A stretch of 64,000 nt of DNA from an uncultured Prevotella sp. (GCA_944319815.1 CALUEX010000052.1:1-64000), one strand, 5' to 3'. Numbered from the stretch's first letter, positions 1 to 9,563 are shown. Numbers and translations are program-made. The notes: generated by a model not told the origin, from the letters alone.

Positions 1-60
1 GATTGTCAACTGTAAAGATACTAAAAATATTTCATTCCCACAACTTTTTCAAAGGTTTTC

Positions 61-81
61 TTATACCGAACTCACGTTAAA
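61..81. repeat. Dispersed 21-bp intergenic repeat, copy 1
   Basis: This 21-bp stretch, with core ATACCGAACTCACGTTAA, recurs at 43829-43849 with a single C/G difference. Both copies lie in non-coding DNA. Positions 1-175 show no convincing gene; the segment just after this repeat (about 87-120) vaguely resembles the AAAAGG/GGCAT palindromes found elsewhere in the window. Confidence 0.45.
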
Positions 82-175
82 GTAGCATCTTTTAAAATGC
101 AATAAGCGGCATATCTTGGTACTGCTGTATAAAGGTCGTTTGTATATGGATGTTTTTTTCTTTGTCATATAACAC

Positions 176-209
176 AAAAGCCTCCTGATTTCCATATCAG
201 GAGGCTTTT
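176..209 (-). terminator. Terminator of the DUF4861 gene
   Basis: A perfect inverted repeat (AAAAGCCTCCTGAT against ATCAGGAGGCTTTT) lies about 20 bp beyond the stop codon of the minus-strand gene starting at 1459. The A/T ends provide a U-tract on either strand, so it could also stop a plus-strand transcript entering from the left. Confidence 0.85.
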
Positions 210-229
210 GCTTTTATGTAACACCGTGT

Positions 230-1459
230 TTATTTAGTAATCTTAACAGGATGGGAGATGTCGTCTTTCCATTCTTTTAGGAAGTTATACCATTCTTTGT
301 CTGTATGATAACCGAATGTCTCGTTGTCGCTACAGAACGTTATTTTATAGTGCAGATTGTCTGTTTTCGTATTCAAGACGTATGCATAATTATCCTTGTT
401 TGCAGGTTCTTCGCTGGCAATGTATTCTTCAGGAATGTAAATGCCTAAGCCAACGGTTTCGCGCTTGTGCCCAACACTGTCTTTGGCCGACACAGGCCAG
501 TCTGTTCCCCAGCATCCGCGCAACCCTTTTTTGTCGGAAAACTCTGTTGAGTTTTTCACGTTAATAAATCCTGTTGCAAATTGATAGTCGCCGGCCGGCT
601 TGTTGAACTTCACGTCAATGCAGCATTCACGACGTCCCGCATACAGCGTATAGAGTGTAGTCATGTCTATCGGAGCCGTATCCGGTGAGGCAGATTGAGG
701 TGTCCATCCCTTGTCCTTGACTTCAACTATAGTGCGTATAGGTCCGCGGGCAATAATCTTTTGGCTTCTTTTGTCTACGTTTTCAAGCATTGTCGGTTTC
801 TGTCCGTCCCATCCGCGCAATGTGCCAAGTCCTAAAGTTGAACCTACCCACAACACGTCATCACCGTATTGTGCTGCTTTTTGTTTGTTATCAGGATAGA
901 ATTGCGTCTGCTGCAATTCCAGTCGTTTCTTGTATTTTCCGTAAATGTCCACCGTCTGTCTGTGGTCAAAGTATATACGGTAAGCTACCATGTCGTTCTC
1001 AAACGCTGCCCCGTGGTGGTGTAACTGCCAATAAGGGTTTGTCCCGTTGTCTACGGTCAGTTCCGATATGTACAGGTCTTGCTTGTTGCTCTCTTTCACT
1101 TTCTTGTTGCTTAGCAACATTTCCACATATACTTGGGGCTCGTATGTTCTTGGCTTGCCCTCGTTGTATAATGTAATGTTAAACCTTTTCGTTGAATTAC
1201 CGTCAATGTCAGTCAGGAAACACAGTTCGTCGTACAACCCATCTTGGTCGAGGTCGTCAAGTTGGCAAGCTATTTCCTTACCGTCATTTGTTACCATGGC
1301 AGATTTTACGTTCGTGCCGTAGTCTCTCAACCCGAGCACAATAGGCACATTTTTCTTGTTTTTCTGGTAGTTGTTTTCAACGGTAACGTCGAATGCCCTT
1401 TGTGAGAATGTTGGCATTGCCGCCAGCAATGCCAACAATGTTGTTAGTGTCTTGTTCAT
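230..1459 (-). CDS. DUF4861 domain-containing exported protein
   Basis: Protein of 409 aa with a Sec signal peptide (about residues 1-19, ending near TFSQ). The mature part opens with a beta-rich segment (VTVENNYQKNKKNVPIVLGL), an acidic QLDDLDQDGLYDELCFL stretch and a WQLHHHGAAFENDMVAYRIYFD block, which I recognise as the DUF4861 family of Bacteroidetes. Members often sit near polysaccharide-utilisation genes, but no SusC/SusD or glycosidase lies next to this one. Function is unknown; a periplasmic or surface carbohydrate-related role is only inference. A possible minus-strand -7 box (TACCTTTG) is at 1559-1566, followed by a leader of about 90 nt. It is probably monocistronic, since hisC ends 200 bp upstream and a terminator follows. 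Confidence 0.8.
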   Translation of the reverse strand: MNKTLTTLLALLAAMPTFSQRAFDVTVENNYQKNKKNVPIVLGLRDYGTNVKSAMVTNDGKEIACQLDDLDQDGLYDELCFLTDIDGNSTKRFNITLYNEGKPRTYEPQVYVEMLLSNKKVKESNKQDLYISELTVDNGTNPYWQLHHHGAAFENDMVAYRIYFDHRQTVDIYGKYKKRLELQQTQFYPDNKQKAAQYGDDVLWVGSTLGLGTLRGWDGQKPTMLENVDKRSQKIIARGPIRTIVEVKDKGWTPQSASPDTAPIDMTTLYTLYAGRRECCIDVKFNKPAGDYQFATGFINVKNSTEFSDKKGLRGCWGTDWPVSAKDSVGHKRETVGLGIYIPEEYIASEEPANKDNYAYVLNTKTDNLHYKITFCSDNETFGYHTDKEWYNFLKEWKDDISHPVKITK

Positions 1460-1658
1460 GTTAATTTCTTGTGATATGTTTTTACTTTGTAAAGATTATG
1501 CACACAGTCGGGAGCGTGCTTTTGCTCGCAATGTTCTCGAGAGCTGCTTTATCTTTTGCAAAGGTAGCGAAAAAGAATCAAGAAAGCGTAGTCGGAAATT
1601 AAGAAACTGTTTTAAATTTTTACATAACCCGTTTTAGAGAAGCCGTATTGTGATGCTT

Positions 1659-2693
1659 TCAATATTGTCTCAGTGCAGACAGTAGGGCATTGTTTTCTCC
1701 TTTGCTGCCGATAGTTATTCTGAGGCAGTCACCACAAAGCATTACATGGGTACGGTTCCTGACGATAATACCTGTGTCTTTAAGGTATTCGTAAACTGCT
1801 TGGGCATTGTCAAACTTTACGAGCAAGAAATTGGCATCGCTTGGATACACTCGTTTGCAGCATGGCAGCATATTGAAAGCGTCAACCATGCGCACACGTT
1901 CAAGCAGGATGGTCTTGACCCATCTGTCTACAACATACGGGTCTTTCAAGGCGTTTAATGCAATACTTTGGGTTTGGCTATTGACATTGTATGGATATTT
2001 CACCTTGTTAAATATGTCTATTATGGCCTTATCGGCGAATGCCATACCGAGACGTATGGCTGCACATCCCCATGCCTTGCTGAAAGTGTTGAGCACGATA
2101 AGGTTAGGATATTCGTTAATTTCTGGCCGTAACGGTTTTTCGGCTGAAAAATCAGAATAGGCTTCATCCACAACGACAAGGCCTTCAAAACTACGGATAG
2201 TCCTGACAATCTCATCGCGACGGATGTTGTTGCCAGTAGGATTGTTGGGTGAACATATCCATATTAGCTTGGTTTTGTCGTCACAAGCATTAAGCAGTGC
2301 ATCTGCCGAAATCTGGAATTTGTCGTCAAGAAGGACAGGACGATATTCAACATCGTTGATGTCGGCGCAAACTTTGTACATTCCATAAGTCGGCTCAATG
2401 GCTACAACATTGTCGATGCCTGGACGTGTAAAACAGCGATAGGCAAGGTCAATGGCTTCATCTGAACCATTACCGAGAAATATATTGTCAACGCCAATGC
2501 CCTTAATCTGTGATATACGTGTCTTCAAGGTTGTTTGGTTGGGGTCTGGGTAACGATTATAAGGTATGTTATATGGATTTTCGTTTGCATCAAGAAAGAC
2601 GTGTGCGTTACCTTCTTTAAACTCGTCACGCGCACTGCTATAAGGCTTTAAATTCCAGATGTTTGGACGTGTAAGTTCAACTAATGGTTTCAT
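1659..2693 (-). CDS. hisC: Histidinol-phosphate aminotransferase HisC
   Basis: 344 aa, the normal length for this class-I/II PLP aminotransferase, which transaminates imidazole-acetol phosphate with glutamate to give histidinol phosphate. Visible motifs: [18 protein letters not shown] near the N-terminus, SPNNPTGN in the middle, VVDEAYSDF, and the PLP lysine in [15 protein letters not shown]. It is the third gene of a minus-strand hisG-hisD-hisC unit; its ATG lies 14 bp after a 19-codon mini-ORF that overlaps the hisD stop. No hisB follows: the next gene downstream is the unrelated DUF4861 gene, so the rest of the pathway must be encoded elsewhere. Confidence 0.95.
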   Translation of the reverse strand: MKPLVELTRPNIWNLKPYSSARDEFKEGNAHVFLDANENPYNIPYNRYPDPNQTTLKTRISQIKGIGVDNIFLGNGSDEAIDLAYRCFTRPGIDNVVAIEPTYGMYKVCADINDVEYRPVLLDDKFQISADALLNACDDKTKLIWICSPNNPTGNNIRRDEIVRTIRSFEGLVVVDEAYSDFSAEKPLRPEINEYPNLIVLNTFSKAWGCAAIRLGMAFADKAIIDIFNKVKYPYNVNSQTQSIALNALKDPYVVDRWVKTILLERVRMVDAFNMLPCCKRVYPSDANFLLVKFDNAQAVYEYLKDTGIIVRNRTHVMLCGDCLRITIGSKGENNALLSALRQY

Positions 2694-2707
2694 ATCAGAA
2701 AAAGGAC

Positions 2708-2767
2708 TTATTTTGTTAAGTATTCAAGGCGGATGCCATCTTTGGGCCAAACTCTGTTGTCCGCCAT
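2708..2767 (-). CDS. Possible 19-aa mini-ORF coupled to hisD
   Basis: The hisD stop codon and an ATG overlap as TAATG at 2765-2769, opening a 19-codon frame ([19 protein letters not shown]) that ends 14 bp before the hisC start. The same DNA can form a stem (GGCGGA...TCCGCC), so it may be an intercistronic structural element rather than a gene. There is no family match to offer. Confidence 0.3.
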   Translation of the reverse strand: MADNRVWPKDGIRLEYLTK

Positions 2768-4056
2768 TAATTCATTATTATATCATTTCTCCTCACGGCC
2801 ATGGCGTTTTTATGAGCCGTTAACAATTCATTCTCGGCCATGATTTCCACCGCCTTTCCGATAGATTTCACGCCTTGCTCAGTAATATACTGGAATGTTA
2901 TCTTGCGGTTGAAACTGTCTAAATTGACACCGCTATAGGCTGTGGCATATCCGTTAGTCGGCAGGGTGTGGTTGGTTCCACTGGCATAGTCGCCGGCACT
3001 CTCACACGCCAAGTTGCCGAGAAACACGCTGCCGGCATTGATAACCTTGTCGGCAAGGCGGGCATAAGAATTTGTTGCCAATATTAAGTGCTCAGGAGCA
3101 TATAGGTTGCTCAAGTCCAACGCTGTGTCTTCGTCTTCCACAATGACTATTTTGCTGTTCTCGAGAGCTTTGCCGGCAATCTCTTTACGGGCCAGCGTTT
3201 CAATTTGTGAGTTTATTTCTCTTTCTACAGCTTCTGCAGTGGATGTTGATGTGGTGATAAGCATAACCTGTGAGTCTGCGCCGTGTTCTGCCTGCGACAA
3301 TAAATCAGCCGCAACGTACACGGGATTGCTTGTCTCATCTGCAATGACGCAGACTTCGGACGGACCGGCTGGCATATCAATGGCCACGTCATGAAGCGAT
3401 ACCATTTGCTTGGCAGCCATGACAAATTGGTTTCCGGGCCCAAAAATCTTATAGACCTTTGGTATACTTTCTGTTCCATAAGCCAATGCGCCTATGGCCT
3501 GGACACCTCCCGCCTTGAAAATCTTGTCTATACCTGCTATGTGTGCTGCAACCAATATGGCAGGATGTACTTTGCCTTCAGGTGATGGTGGCGTACAAAG
3601 CACAATCTCTTTGCATCCGGCAATCTTTGCCGGTGTGGCGAGCATGAGGACCGTGCTGAACAATGGGGCCGTTCCGCCCGGGATGTATAGGCCGACTTTC
3701 TCAATCGGTACGCTTTTTTGCCAGCAGGTCACACCTGGACAAGTTTCAATCTTGTTGGTAACGGTACGCTGTGAAGAATGGAATTTTGAAATATTCTCGT
3801 GGGCAAAAGTAATGGCTTCATAAAGCTCGGTTGATATAGCCGCCAATGCTTCATCTATTTCAAATTGGCTGACAGAAAGACTCGAAAGTTCGGCATGGTC
3901 AAATTTTTTTTCATACCGTTTAACGGCTTCATCACCATTAGCCTTAACATCGTCAAGAATGTTTTTTACCATACCAGCCAATTCTTTGGCGTCTATGTGA
4001 GGACGCGCTATTATCTGTGCCCACTCTTTACGTGACGGATATTTATAAATCTTCAT
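2767..4056 (-). CDS. hisD: Histidinol dehydrogenase HisD
   Basis: 429 aa, full length for the zinc-dependent NAD enzyme that oxidises L-histidinol to L-histidine in two steps. Motifs include KVGLYIPGGTAPLFSTVLM, the FGPGNQFVMAAKQ stretch, the AEHGADSQVML segment with zinc/catalytic residues, and the C-terminal GTNHTLPTNGYA region with the conserved His. It is the middle gene of hisG-hisD-hisC; 72 bp separate it from hisG and its stop overlaps the start of a mini-ORF. The start is the only well placed ATG, 9 residues before the conserved KEWAQIIARP. Confidence 0.96.
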   Translation of the reverse strand: MKIYKYPSRKEWAQIIARPHIDAKELAGMVKNILDDVKANGDEAVKRYEKKFDHAELSSLSVSQFEIDEALAAISTELYEAITFAHENISKFHSSQRTVTNKIETCPGVTCWQKSVPIEKVGLYIPGGTAPLFSTVLMLATPAKIAGCKEIVLCTPPSPEGKVHPAILVAAHIAGIDKIFKAGGVQAIGALAYGTESIPKVYKIFGPGNQFVMAAKQMVSLHDVAIDMPAGPSEVCVIADETSNPVYVAADLLSQAEHGADSQVMLITTSTSTAEAVEREINSQIETLARKEIAGKALENSKIVIVEDEDTALDLSNLYAPEHLILATNSYARLADKVINAGSVFLGNLACESAGDYASGTNHTLPTNGYATAYSGVNLDSFNRKITFQYITEQGVKSIGKAVEIMAENELLTAHKNAMAVRRNDIIMN

Positions 4057-4128
4057 AATTTCGAATATTTAAGATAAAAGAACATCTTGTACATAATCAA
4101 TATATGTCACTACGGCAATGCTGAATGC

Positions 4129-4980
4129 CTAAAGAATCATCTTTTCAATAGGGGTTACCAAAATACCTTGAGCTCCCATATCTTTCAGTTTGCCTATAAT
4201 TTCCCAAAATCGTTTTTCGTCAAGGACGGTATGTACAGAACACCAATCGTCATCTGCAAGGGGGATTACGGTTGGACTCTTCAATCCTGGTAAGACGTCT
4301 ATTATCCTTGACAAACTATCCTTAGGGACGTTCATTCTTACGTATTTCTTATCCTCCGCATTGCGCACGGCTTTTATCCTGAAAAGCATCCTGTCGAGTA
4401 TTTTCCGCTTTTCGGTGTCAAGTTTTTTGTTGGCGATTAGCACAGCTTCGCTTTCCATTACAACTTCCACCTCCTTAAGATTGTTGCTCACGAGAGTTGA
4501 ACCACTACTGACAATATCAAAAATTCCGTCAGCAAGTCCTATGCCTGGACTTATTTCAACACTGCCGGTGATGACATGGATTTCTGAAGAAATGTTATTG
4601 GCGTCAAGATACTTTTGCAAAATACCAGGATATGAAGTCGCGATTTTCTTCCCGTTGAACCATTCAGGGCCATTATAAACTTCAGATTTGGGGATGGCGA
4701 GCGACAAGCGGCATTTACTGAAACCCAATTTCATCATGATGTCGGCAGGTTCATTTTTTTCGGCAAATTCATTTTCACCAACCACGCCAATGTCAGCGAC
4801 GCCTGTCGCAACGCTCTGAGGTATATCATCGTCACGAAGGTAAAGCACTTCAAGAGGAAAATTGGACGATTGTACCAATAAGGTGCGTTTATTTGAGCTG
4901 ACTTTTATATCTGCTTCATCAAGCAAATTCATTGTGTCGTCAAATAGACGACCTTTTGATTGTACTGCAATGCGCAACAT
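4129..4980 (-). CDS. hisG: ATP phosphoribosyltransferase HisG (long form)
   Basis: Catalyses the committed step of histidine synthesis, joining ATP and PRPP. I place the start at 4980 (MLRIAVQSKGRLFDD), because the 45 residues that an upstream ATG would add are not typical and would lie across the predicted promoter. The resulting 283 aa fit the long, HisZ-independent form with a C-terminal ACT-like regulatory domain (VIPLADDDWCSVHTVLDE onward), which suggests feedback inhibition by histidine. PRPP-loop region: DIVSSGSTLVSNNL. First gene of the minus-strand his unit. The leader is only about 20 nt, so a leader-peptide attenuator is not possible here. Confidence 0.95.
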   Translation of the reverse strand: MLRIAVQSKGRLFDDTMNLLDEADIKVSSNKRTLLVQSSNFPLEVLYLRDDDIPQSVATGVADIGVVGENEFAEKNEPADIMMKLGFSKCRLSLAIPKSEVYNGPEWFNGKKIATSYPGILQKYLDANNISSEIHVITGSVEISPGIGLADGIFDIVSSGSTLVSNNLKEVEVVMESEAVLIANKKLDTEKRKILDRMLFRIKAVRNAEDKKYVRMNVPKDSLSRIIDVLPGLKSPTVIPLADDDWCSVHTVLDEKRFWEIIGKLKDMGAQGILVTPIEKMIL

Positions 4981-5008
4981 ATTTATAATTTTATTAAAAA
5001 ATATTGGG

Positions 5009-5040
5009 CAAATGTACGTTTTTCTAAGCATATCTGCAAG
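5009..5040 (-). promoter_or_regulatory. Bacteroidetes-type promoter of hisGDC
   Basis: On the minus strand a -33 element CTTG (5037-5040) is separated by 20 bp from TACATTTG (5009-5016), a match to TAnnTTTG. Transcription would start about 20 nt before the hisG ATG at 4980, which supports that start. Confidence 0.6.
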
Positions 5041-5160
5041 AAATGTTGTATTTTTGTTTCCAAAATAAGGAAAAACAAATATTTTTATCATCGTTTTGAT
5101 AGTAAAATCATGCATTTAAGCATAAAAAGAATATTTATTCATGACAAGTTGGTTAACAAA

Positions 5161-6393
5161 ATGGAACAAGTCTTGATGTATTTGTTACACTTTGCAAATG
5201 TTTGTTTGTTGTCAACACTAATGCTTTCATGTTCCGAAAAAAAGCAAGAAAAAATAATTACGCCGTGGGGGGAAATCATGACGGACTCCATAACATCGGG
5301 GCGGAATTTTACTGTCAGCGACATTGTAAATAATGGCGAATTGATAATATTGACCATGTCTGGTCCTAACACATATTACGATTACCGTGGGCACGGAATG
5401 GGTACTGAATATTTGCTATGTGAGAATTTCGCACACAAGTTGGGCGTTTCATTGCGTGTTGAGTTATGTAAGGATACCGCTGAAATGGTGTCACGGCTTG
5501 AAAACGGTGACGGTGATATTATCGCTTTCCCATTGCCGAGGAAGACGGGAGAGACCAATGGACTATTATTTTGTGGCGCAAAAGTCGATTCTCTTGACGT
5601 CCAATGGGCTGTGGACAGCCGTAATAAAGAATTGGCGGATAGTTTGGATGCATGGTTCAAGCCGGCGATGTATGCACAAATAAAAGAAGAAGAAAGTTAT
5701 ATATTTTCTTCAAGAAGCGTAAAAAGGCACGTGTATGCACCATTTATAGACAGAAAAAGAGGTGTAATCTCTAATTATGACCATCTGTTTAAAAAATATG
5801 CTCCATTAGCGAGATGGGATTGGCGGCTTATGGCTGCGCAATGTTACCAAGAATCTTGTTTTGACCCAAGAGCACGTTCGTGGGCTGGCGCATGCGGGTT
5901 GATGCAGATAATGCCTACCACTGCCGACCATTTAGGTTTGGAACGCTCGTCTATATATAATCCGGAAGAAAACGTCAAGGCAGCGGCGAAGCTGATAAGG
6001 GAATTGTCTGGAAAATTCGGATACGTTAGAAATATGACTGAACGACAGTTGTTTGTCCTTGCAGCTTATAATGCCGGCTATTTTCATGTTCAAGACGCAA
6101 TGGCTTTAGCGCGCAAGAATGGCAAAAATCCACATAAATGGAAAGATGTTGCATATTATGTCCTTGCCTTGGAACAGCCACGATTTTACAATGACCCGGT
6201 TGTGAAATATGGATATATGCGTGGCTCTGAAACCGTAGGATACGTTGACCGTATTCGCCAACGTTATGCTCAATACCGTGGAGTTCCTTATGATGGTGCG
6301 TCTGTTAAGGATTGGTCGGGAGGGGAACAGGTTGCCCCGTATAGTCCGTTCAAGCCAAGAAAAGCAAAAAGGCGCCATAGATTTCATATTTGA
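5161..6393 (+). CDS. MltF-like lytic transglycosylase lipoprotein
   Basis: 410 aa from the ATG at 5161 (5110 and 5176 are alternatives). The N-terminus is a lipoprotein signal (LLSTLMLSC). Residues about 45-190 look like a periplasmic solute-binding (SBP_bac_3-like) module: GELIILTMSGPNTYYDYRGHG and LENGDGDIIAFPLPR. Residues about 215-350 form a soluble lytic transglycosylase domain: WRLMAAQCYQESCFDPRARS with the catalytic Glu of QES, GLMQIMPTTADHLGL, and VLAAYNAGYFHVQDA. This is the MltF architecture, cleaving murein to 1,6-anhydro products at the outer membrane. It is divergent from hisG and 51 bp ahead of the helix-hairpin-helix gene, likely one operon. Confidence 0.85.
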   Translation: MEQVLMYLLHFANVCLLSTLMLSCSEKKQEKIITPWGEIMTDSITSGRNFTVSDIVNNGELIILTMSGPNTYYDYRGHGMGTEYLLCENFAHKLGVSLRVELCKDTAEMVSRLENGDGDIIAFPLPRKTGETNGLLFCGAKVDSLDVQWAVDSRNKELADSLDAWFKPAMYAQIKEEESYIFSSRSVKRHVYAPFIDRKRGVISNYDHLFKKYAPLARWDWRLMAAQCYQESCFDPRARSWAGACGLMQIMPTTADHLGLERSSIYNPEENVKAAAKLIRELSGKFGYVRNMTERQLFVLAAYNAGYFHVQDAMALARKNGKNPHKWKDVAYYVLALEQPRFYNDPVVKYGYMRGSETVGYVDRIRQRYAQYRGVPYDGASVKDWSGGEQVAPYSPFKPRKAKRRHRFHI

Positions 6394-6444
6394 ACATTTA
6401 AGATGAGTAAAAGCCTGGAACCTTAAAAATTTGACTTTAATCTG

Positions 6445-8439
6445 ATGTGGAAATGTGTCATTACAATTTGCTTTTTGCTTTTGTCAATACAATATACATG
6501 GGCGCAAAAGCATGAATGGGAACAATATTTATACCAAATTGGAGTACTTGAAGACTTAGAGTCAACCACTTGGGAAACTTCATTCAACCTTTTATGCGAT
6601 TTGGAGGAAAATCCGATAAATATCAATACCGCAACAAGGGAGCAACTAGAACAGCTGCCGTTCCTGACAGCGCAGGACGTGGAAGATATAAGTGAATATA
6701 TTTATAGGTATGGTCCAATGAGGTCGCTTGGTGAATTGGCGATGATAAGCAATTTGGACTATTTCAAGCGCAAACTTCTTTTTTATTTCACGTATGCAGG
6801 TAAAGAACCTGAAAAAGGATTTCCTAAGATTAAAAACATCCTGAAATACGGTAAACATGACATTATCGGAACATTTAAAGTCCCTTTTTATACCCGTAAA
6901 GGAGACGAAAAGGGATATATGGGGTATCAATATAAACACAGCATAAGGTACGATTTCACATATGGAGACTACGTGAGATTTGGATTAATTGGCTCACAGG
7001 ATGCAGGTGAACCGTTTTTTGCTGGCAAGAATAACCTTGGGTATGATTTTTATTCATTTTATTTTGTCATCAAGAAATTGGGTAACATAAAAACTCTCGC
7101 ATTAGGAAGATACAGGCTTAGGTTTGGTATGGGGCTGGTTATAAACAATAATTTCGGTTTTGGAAAGCTGTCAACCTTGACGACTTTGGGGCGAGGGGGT
7201 AGCAATATTCGTGCCCATTCATCACGCTCCGACGGCAATTACCTTCAGGGAGCGGCAGCCACTGTTAATGTTACAAAGGGTTTGGATGTCAGCGGTTTTG
7301 TGTCGTACCGTAAGTTTGACGCAACGCTTAATGATGATGACAATACCATCGCAACAATCATAACATCAGGCTATCATCGCACTGAAACCGAAATTGCCAA
7401 GAAGCATAACTCGGCACATTTTTTAGCTGGTGGAAATGTTGATTATAGGTTTAAAGGGTTTCATGTAGGTTTGACCGGTGTCTATGTTACATTAGACAAA
7501 GAGTTAAGACCTAAAACGGAAGCCATATACCGCAAACATTACGCTCACGGACGGATTTTCTATAACATCGGGGTGAATTATGGATACACAGGTCCTCGAT
7601 TGTCAGTTAGCGGCGAAACAGCGACAGGAGGTTGCAACGCAATAGCCACCATAAATTCATTAAGTTATAGCCTGACTGACAATCTTGCCCTGATGGCTTT
7701 GCAGCGATTTTATTCTTATCGGTATTACTCCCTCTTTGCCGAAAGTTTTAGCGAGGGTGGGGCTGTGCAGAATGAAAGTGGCATATACATTGGAGCTAAT
7801 TGGAAGCCGATGCCAGGCATGAATATCATGGCATATACTGATTTTGCATATTTTGCTTGGCCAAAATATCAAGCATCAGGCAGCTCACGTTCGTTTGACA
7901 ATATGCTTCAAGCTGCATATATACGCGGAAAATGGAATTTTAGTGCACGGTATAGGCTGAAAATGCGTGAGCGTGACAATGATGACAAAACTGGATTAGA
8001 TTTTAAGAATGAGCATCGTGGACGCTTGTCTGTGGCGTACAATTCGGGGATGCTGGGTATGAAAACACAAGCCGACGTTGCCTATACACAATATAAAGGT
8101 GACAGTTTTGGATGGATGATAGGACAAAATGTAAGCCTTGACTTGAATAAGTTGTTAAATACGTCCGTCATGATTGGTTATTTTGACACAGACGACTACT
8201 ATAGTCGGATATATTCTTACGAAAAAGGTATGCTGTATTCTTTTTCTGTCCCCTCTTATTTTGGAAACGGTGTACGATTGGCAGTTTTTGCAAGCTCTAA
8301 TTTTTCAGATAAAATCACGATAAGTGCCAAGGTCGGTTTCACTAAATATTTTGACCGTGACAAGATAGGCAGCGGTTATCAGGAAGTAAACGGGTCTTCA
8401 ATCACAGACCTTGAACTTCAAATGAGATTACGCATATAA
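6445..8439 (+). CDS. Exported helix-hairpin-helix / beta-barrel-like protein
   Basis: 664 aa with a signal peptide (about 1-20, ending TWAQ). Residues about 50-105 carry a ComEA-like helix-hairpin-helix segment (NPININTATREQLEQLPFL ... VEDISEYIYRYGPMRSLGEL). The remaining ~550 residues are rich in alternating aromatic/polar beta strands (YRLRFGMGLVINNNFGFG; FSARYRLKMRERDND), as in an outer-membrane barrel. Such HhH-plus-barrel proteins are common in Bacteroidetes but I know of no proven function; DNA uptake or envelope assembly would be guesses. It shares an operon with the upstream transglycosylase and ends at a strong bidirectional terminator. Confidence 0.75.
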   Translation: MWKCVITICFLLLSIQYTWAQKHEWEQYLYQIGVLEDLESTTWETSFNLLCDLEENPININTATREQLEQLPFLTAQDVEDISEYIYRYGPMRSLGELAMISNLDYFKRKLLFYFTYAGKEPEKGFPKIKNILKYGKHDIIGTFKVPFYTRKGDEKGYMGYQYKHSIRYDFTYGDYVRFGLIGSQDAGEPFFAGKNNLGYDFYSFYFVIKKLGNIKTLALGRYRLRFGMGLVINNNFGFGKLSTLTTLGRGGSNIRAHSSRSDGNYLQGAAATVNVTKGLDVSGFVSYRKFDATLNDDDNTIATIITSGYHRTETEIAKKHNSAHFLAGGNVDYRFKGFHVGLTGVYVTLDKELRPKTEAIYRKHYAHGRIFYNIGVNYGYTGPRLSVSGETATGGCNAIATINSLSYSLTDNLALMALQRFYSYRYYSLFAESFSEGGAVQNESGIYIGANWKPMPGMNIMAYTDFAYFAWPKYQASGSSRSFDNMLQAAYIRGKWNFSARYRLKMRERDNDDKTGLDFKNEHRGRLSVAYNSGMLGMKTQADVAYTQYKGDSFGWMIGQNVSLDLNKLLNTSVMIGYFDTDDYYSRIYSYEKGMLYSFSVPSYFGNGVRLAVFASSNFSDKITISAKVGFTKYFDRDKIGSGYQEVNGSSITDLELQMRLRI

Positions 8440-8491
8440 AAAGAGACACCGGAAGGATTGTATGTCAACAATTTCTTCCGATGTCTCTTTT
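8438..8491. terminator. Bidirectional terminator between HhH gene and rpoD
   Basis: A near-perfect inverted repeat (AAAGAGACA-c-CGGAAG against CTTCCG-a-TGTCTCTTT) with A/T tails on both sides separates two convergent genes. Confidence 0.85.
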
Positions 8492-8509
8492 ATGTATAAC
8501 TTTAAAACT

Positions 8510-9382
8510 TTATCCGAGATATTTCATTAAAATCTTGGCATTTCCGCTCTCGCGCAACTTTGCTATGCTCTTTTCACGGATTTGGCGTACACGCTCACGA
8601 GTAAGTCCTAATTGGTCTCCTATTTCTTCCAGGCCTTTTTCATGACAGCCTATTCCAAAGCATTCACGGATTATCGTAATCTCGCGCTCTTTGAGAACCT
8701 TGCTCAAAACGGAGTTAAGCTCGAGTGCCATAGATTCATGGTCAACTGCTCTATCTGTGCGACTATCTTCGCCACTCGGCATAACGTCAAGCATACAGTT
8801 GTCTTCGCCGTCCTGGAATGGGGCGTCTATGCTCACGTGATGACCGTCGGCAGCAAGAGACTGACCAATCTTTTCCTCGTCAAGTTTTGTCACTTCCGAC
8901 AGCTCCGAAACTGAAGGATGCCGTTGGTTTTCTTGCTCAAACTTGTTGATTTCATGATTAATCTTGTTAAGGGAGCCAACTTGGTTCAACGGCAAACGCA
9001 CAATGCGGCTTTGTTCGGCAATGGCCTGCAAGATGCTTTGGCGAATCCACCATACAGCGTATGATATAAACTTAAAGCCGCGTGTTTCGTCAAATTTCTG
9101 TGCTGCCTTGATAAGACCTATATTACCCTCGTCTATCAAGTCCGTCAAAGTCAAGCCTTGGTGTTGGTACTGTTTTGCAACAGATACGACAAAGCGTAGA
9201 TTGGCCGTAACCAATTTGTTCTTAGCCCTTTCACCTTCCGGTCCCCCTTTCTTGATTTTCTGGGCAAGCTCAATCTCTTCGTCAATAGAGATTAATGGAG
9301 CACGTCCTATTTCGACAAGATATTTGTCCAAGGCTTCGCTTGAACGGTTGGTAATACTTTTCTGAATTTTTAGTTGTCTCAT
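8510..9382 (-). CDS. rpoD: Primary RNA polymerase sigma factor (RpoD/SigA type)
   Basis: 290 aa, the short form usual for Bacteroidetes: it lacks the long region 1.1 and non-conserved insert of proteobacterial sigma-70. Regions in order: 1.2 (SSEALDKYLVEIGRAPLIS), 2.1-2.4 (LRFVVSVAKQYQHQGLTLTDLIDEGNIGLIKAA, RGFKFISYAVWWIRQSI), region 3, and region 4 helix-turn-helix (LEEIGDQLGLTRERVRQIREKSIAKLR). It directs transcription from the TTTG/TAnnTTTG promoters found across this window. A -7 box TAACTTTG is at 9453-9460, giving a leader of about 60 nt. Confidence 0.95.
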   Translation of the reverse strand: MRQLKIQKSITNRSSEALDKYLVEIGRAPLISIDEEIELAQKIKKGGPEGERAKNKLVTANLRFVVSVAKQYQHQGLTLTDLIDEGNIGLIKAAQKFDETRGFKFISYAVWWIRQSILQAIAEQSRIVRLPLNQVGSLNKINHEINKFEQENQRHPSVSELSEVTKLDEEKIGQSLAADGHHVSIDAPFQDGEDNCMLDVMPSGEDSRTDRAVDHESMALELNSVLSKVLKEREITIIRECFGIGCHEKGLEEIGDQLGLTRERVRQIREKSIAKLRESGNAKILMKYLG

Positions 9383-9452
9383 CTATTTACCTTAAAATGT
9401 TGTAACTGCCTGATTATTAAGTCGGTAGCTATTTTTAGCTCTAAAAACGGTG

Positions 9453-9460
9453 CAAAGTTA
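9453..9460 (-). promoter_or_regulatory. Putative -7 box of rpoD
   Basis: TAACTTTG on the minus strand fits TAnnTTTG. No clear TTTG -33 element lies at the right distance. Confidence 0.45.
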
Positions 9461-9563
9461 CGAAAAATATCGACACGTTGTCATTATAAAAGAGTTAAAA
9501 TTTGAAAAATAATAAAGTCCCGATACTATTAACATTGGTATATCAAGCATTGAATTTCATGGA

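Noticed and set aside
4981..5160. Histidine leader peptide before hisG
   Set aside because: The predicted transcript start leaves only about 20 nt before the hisG ATG and there is no His-codon run.
4960..5160. N-terminal extension of the lytic transglycosylase to 4960
   Set aside because: The extra codons overlap the hisG start and promoter and would bury the lipoprotein signal at 5161.
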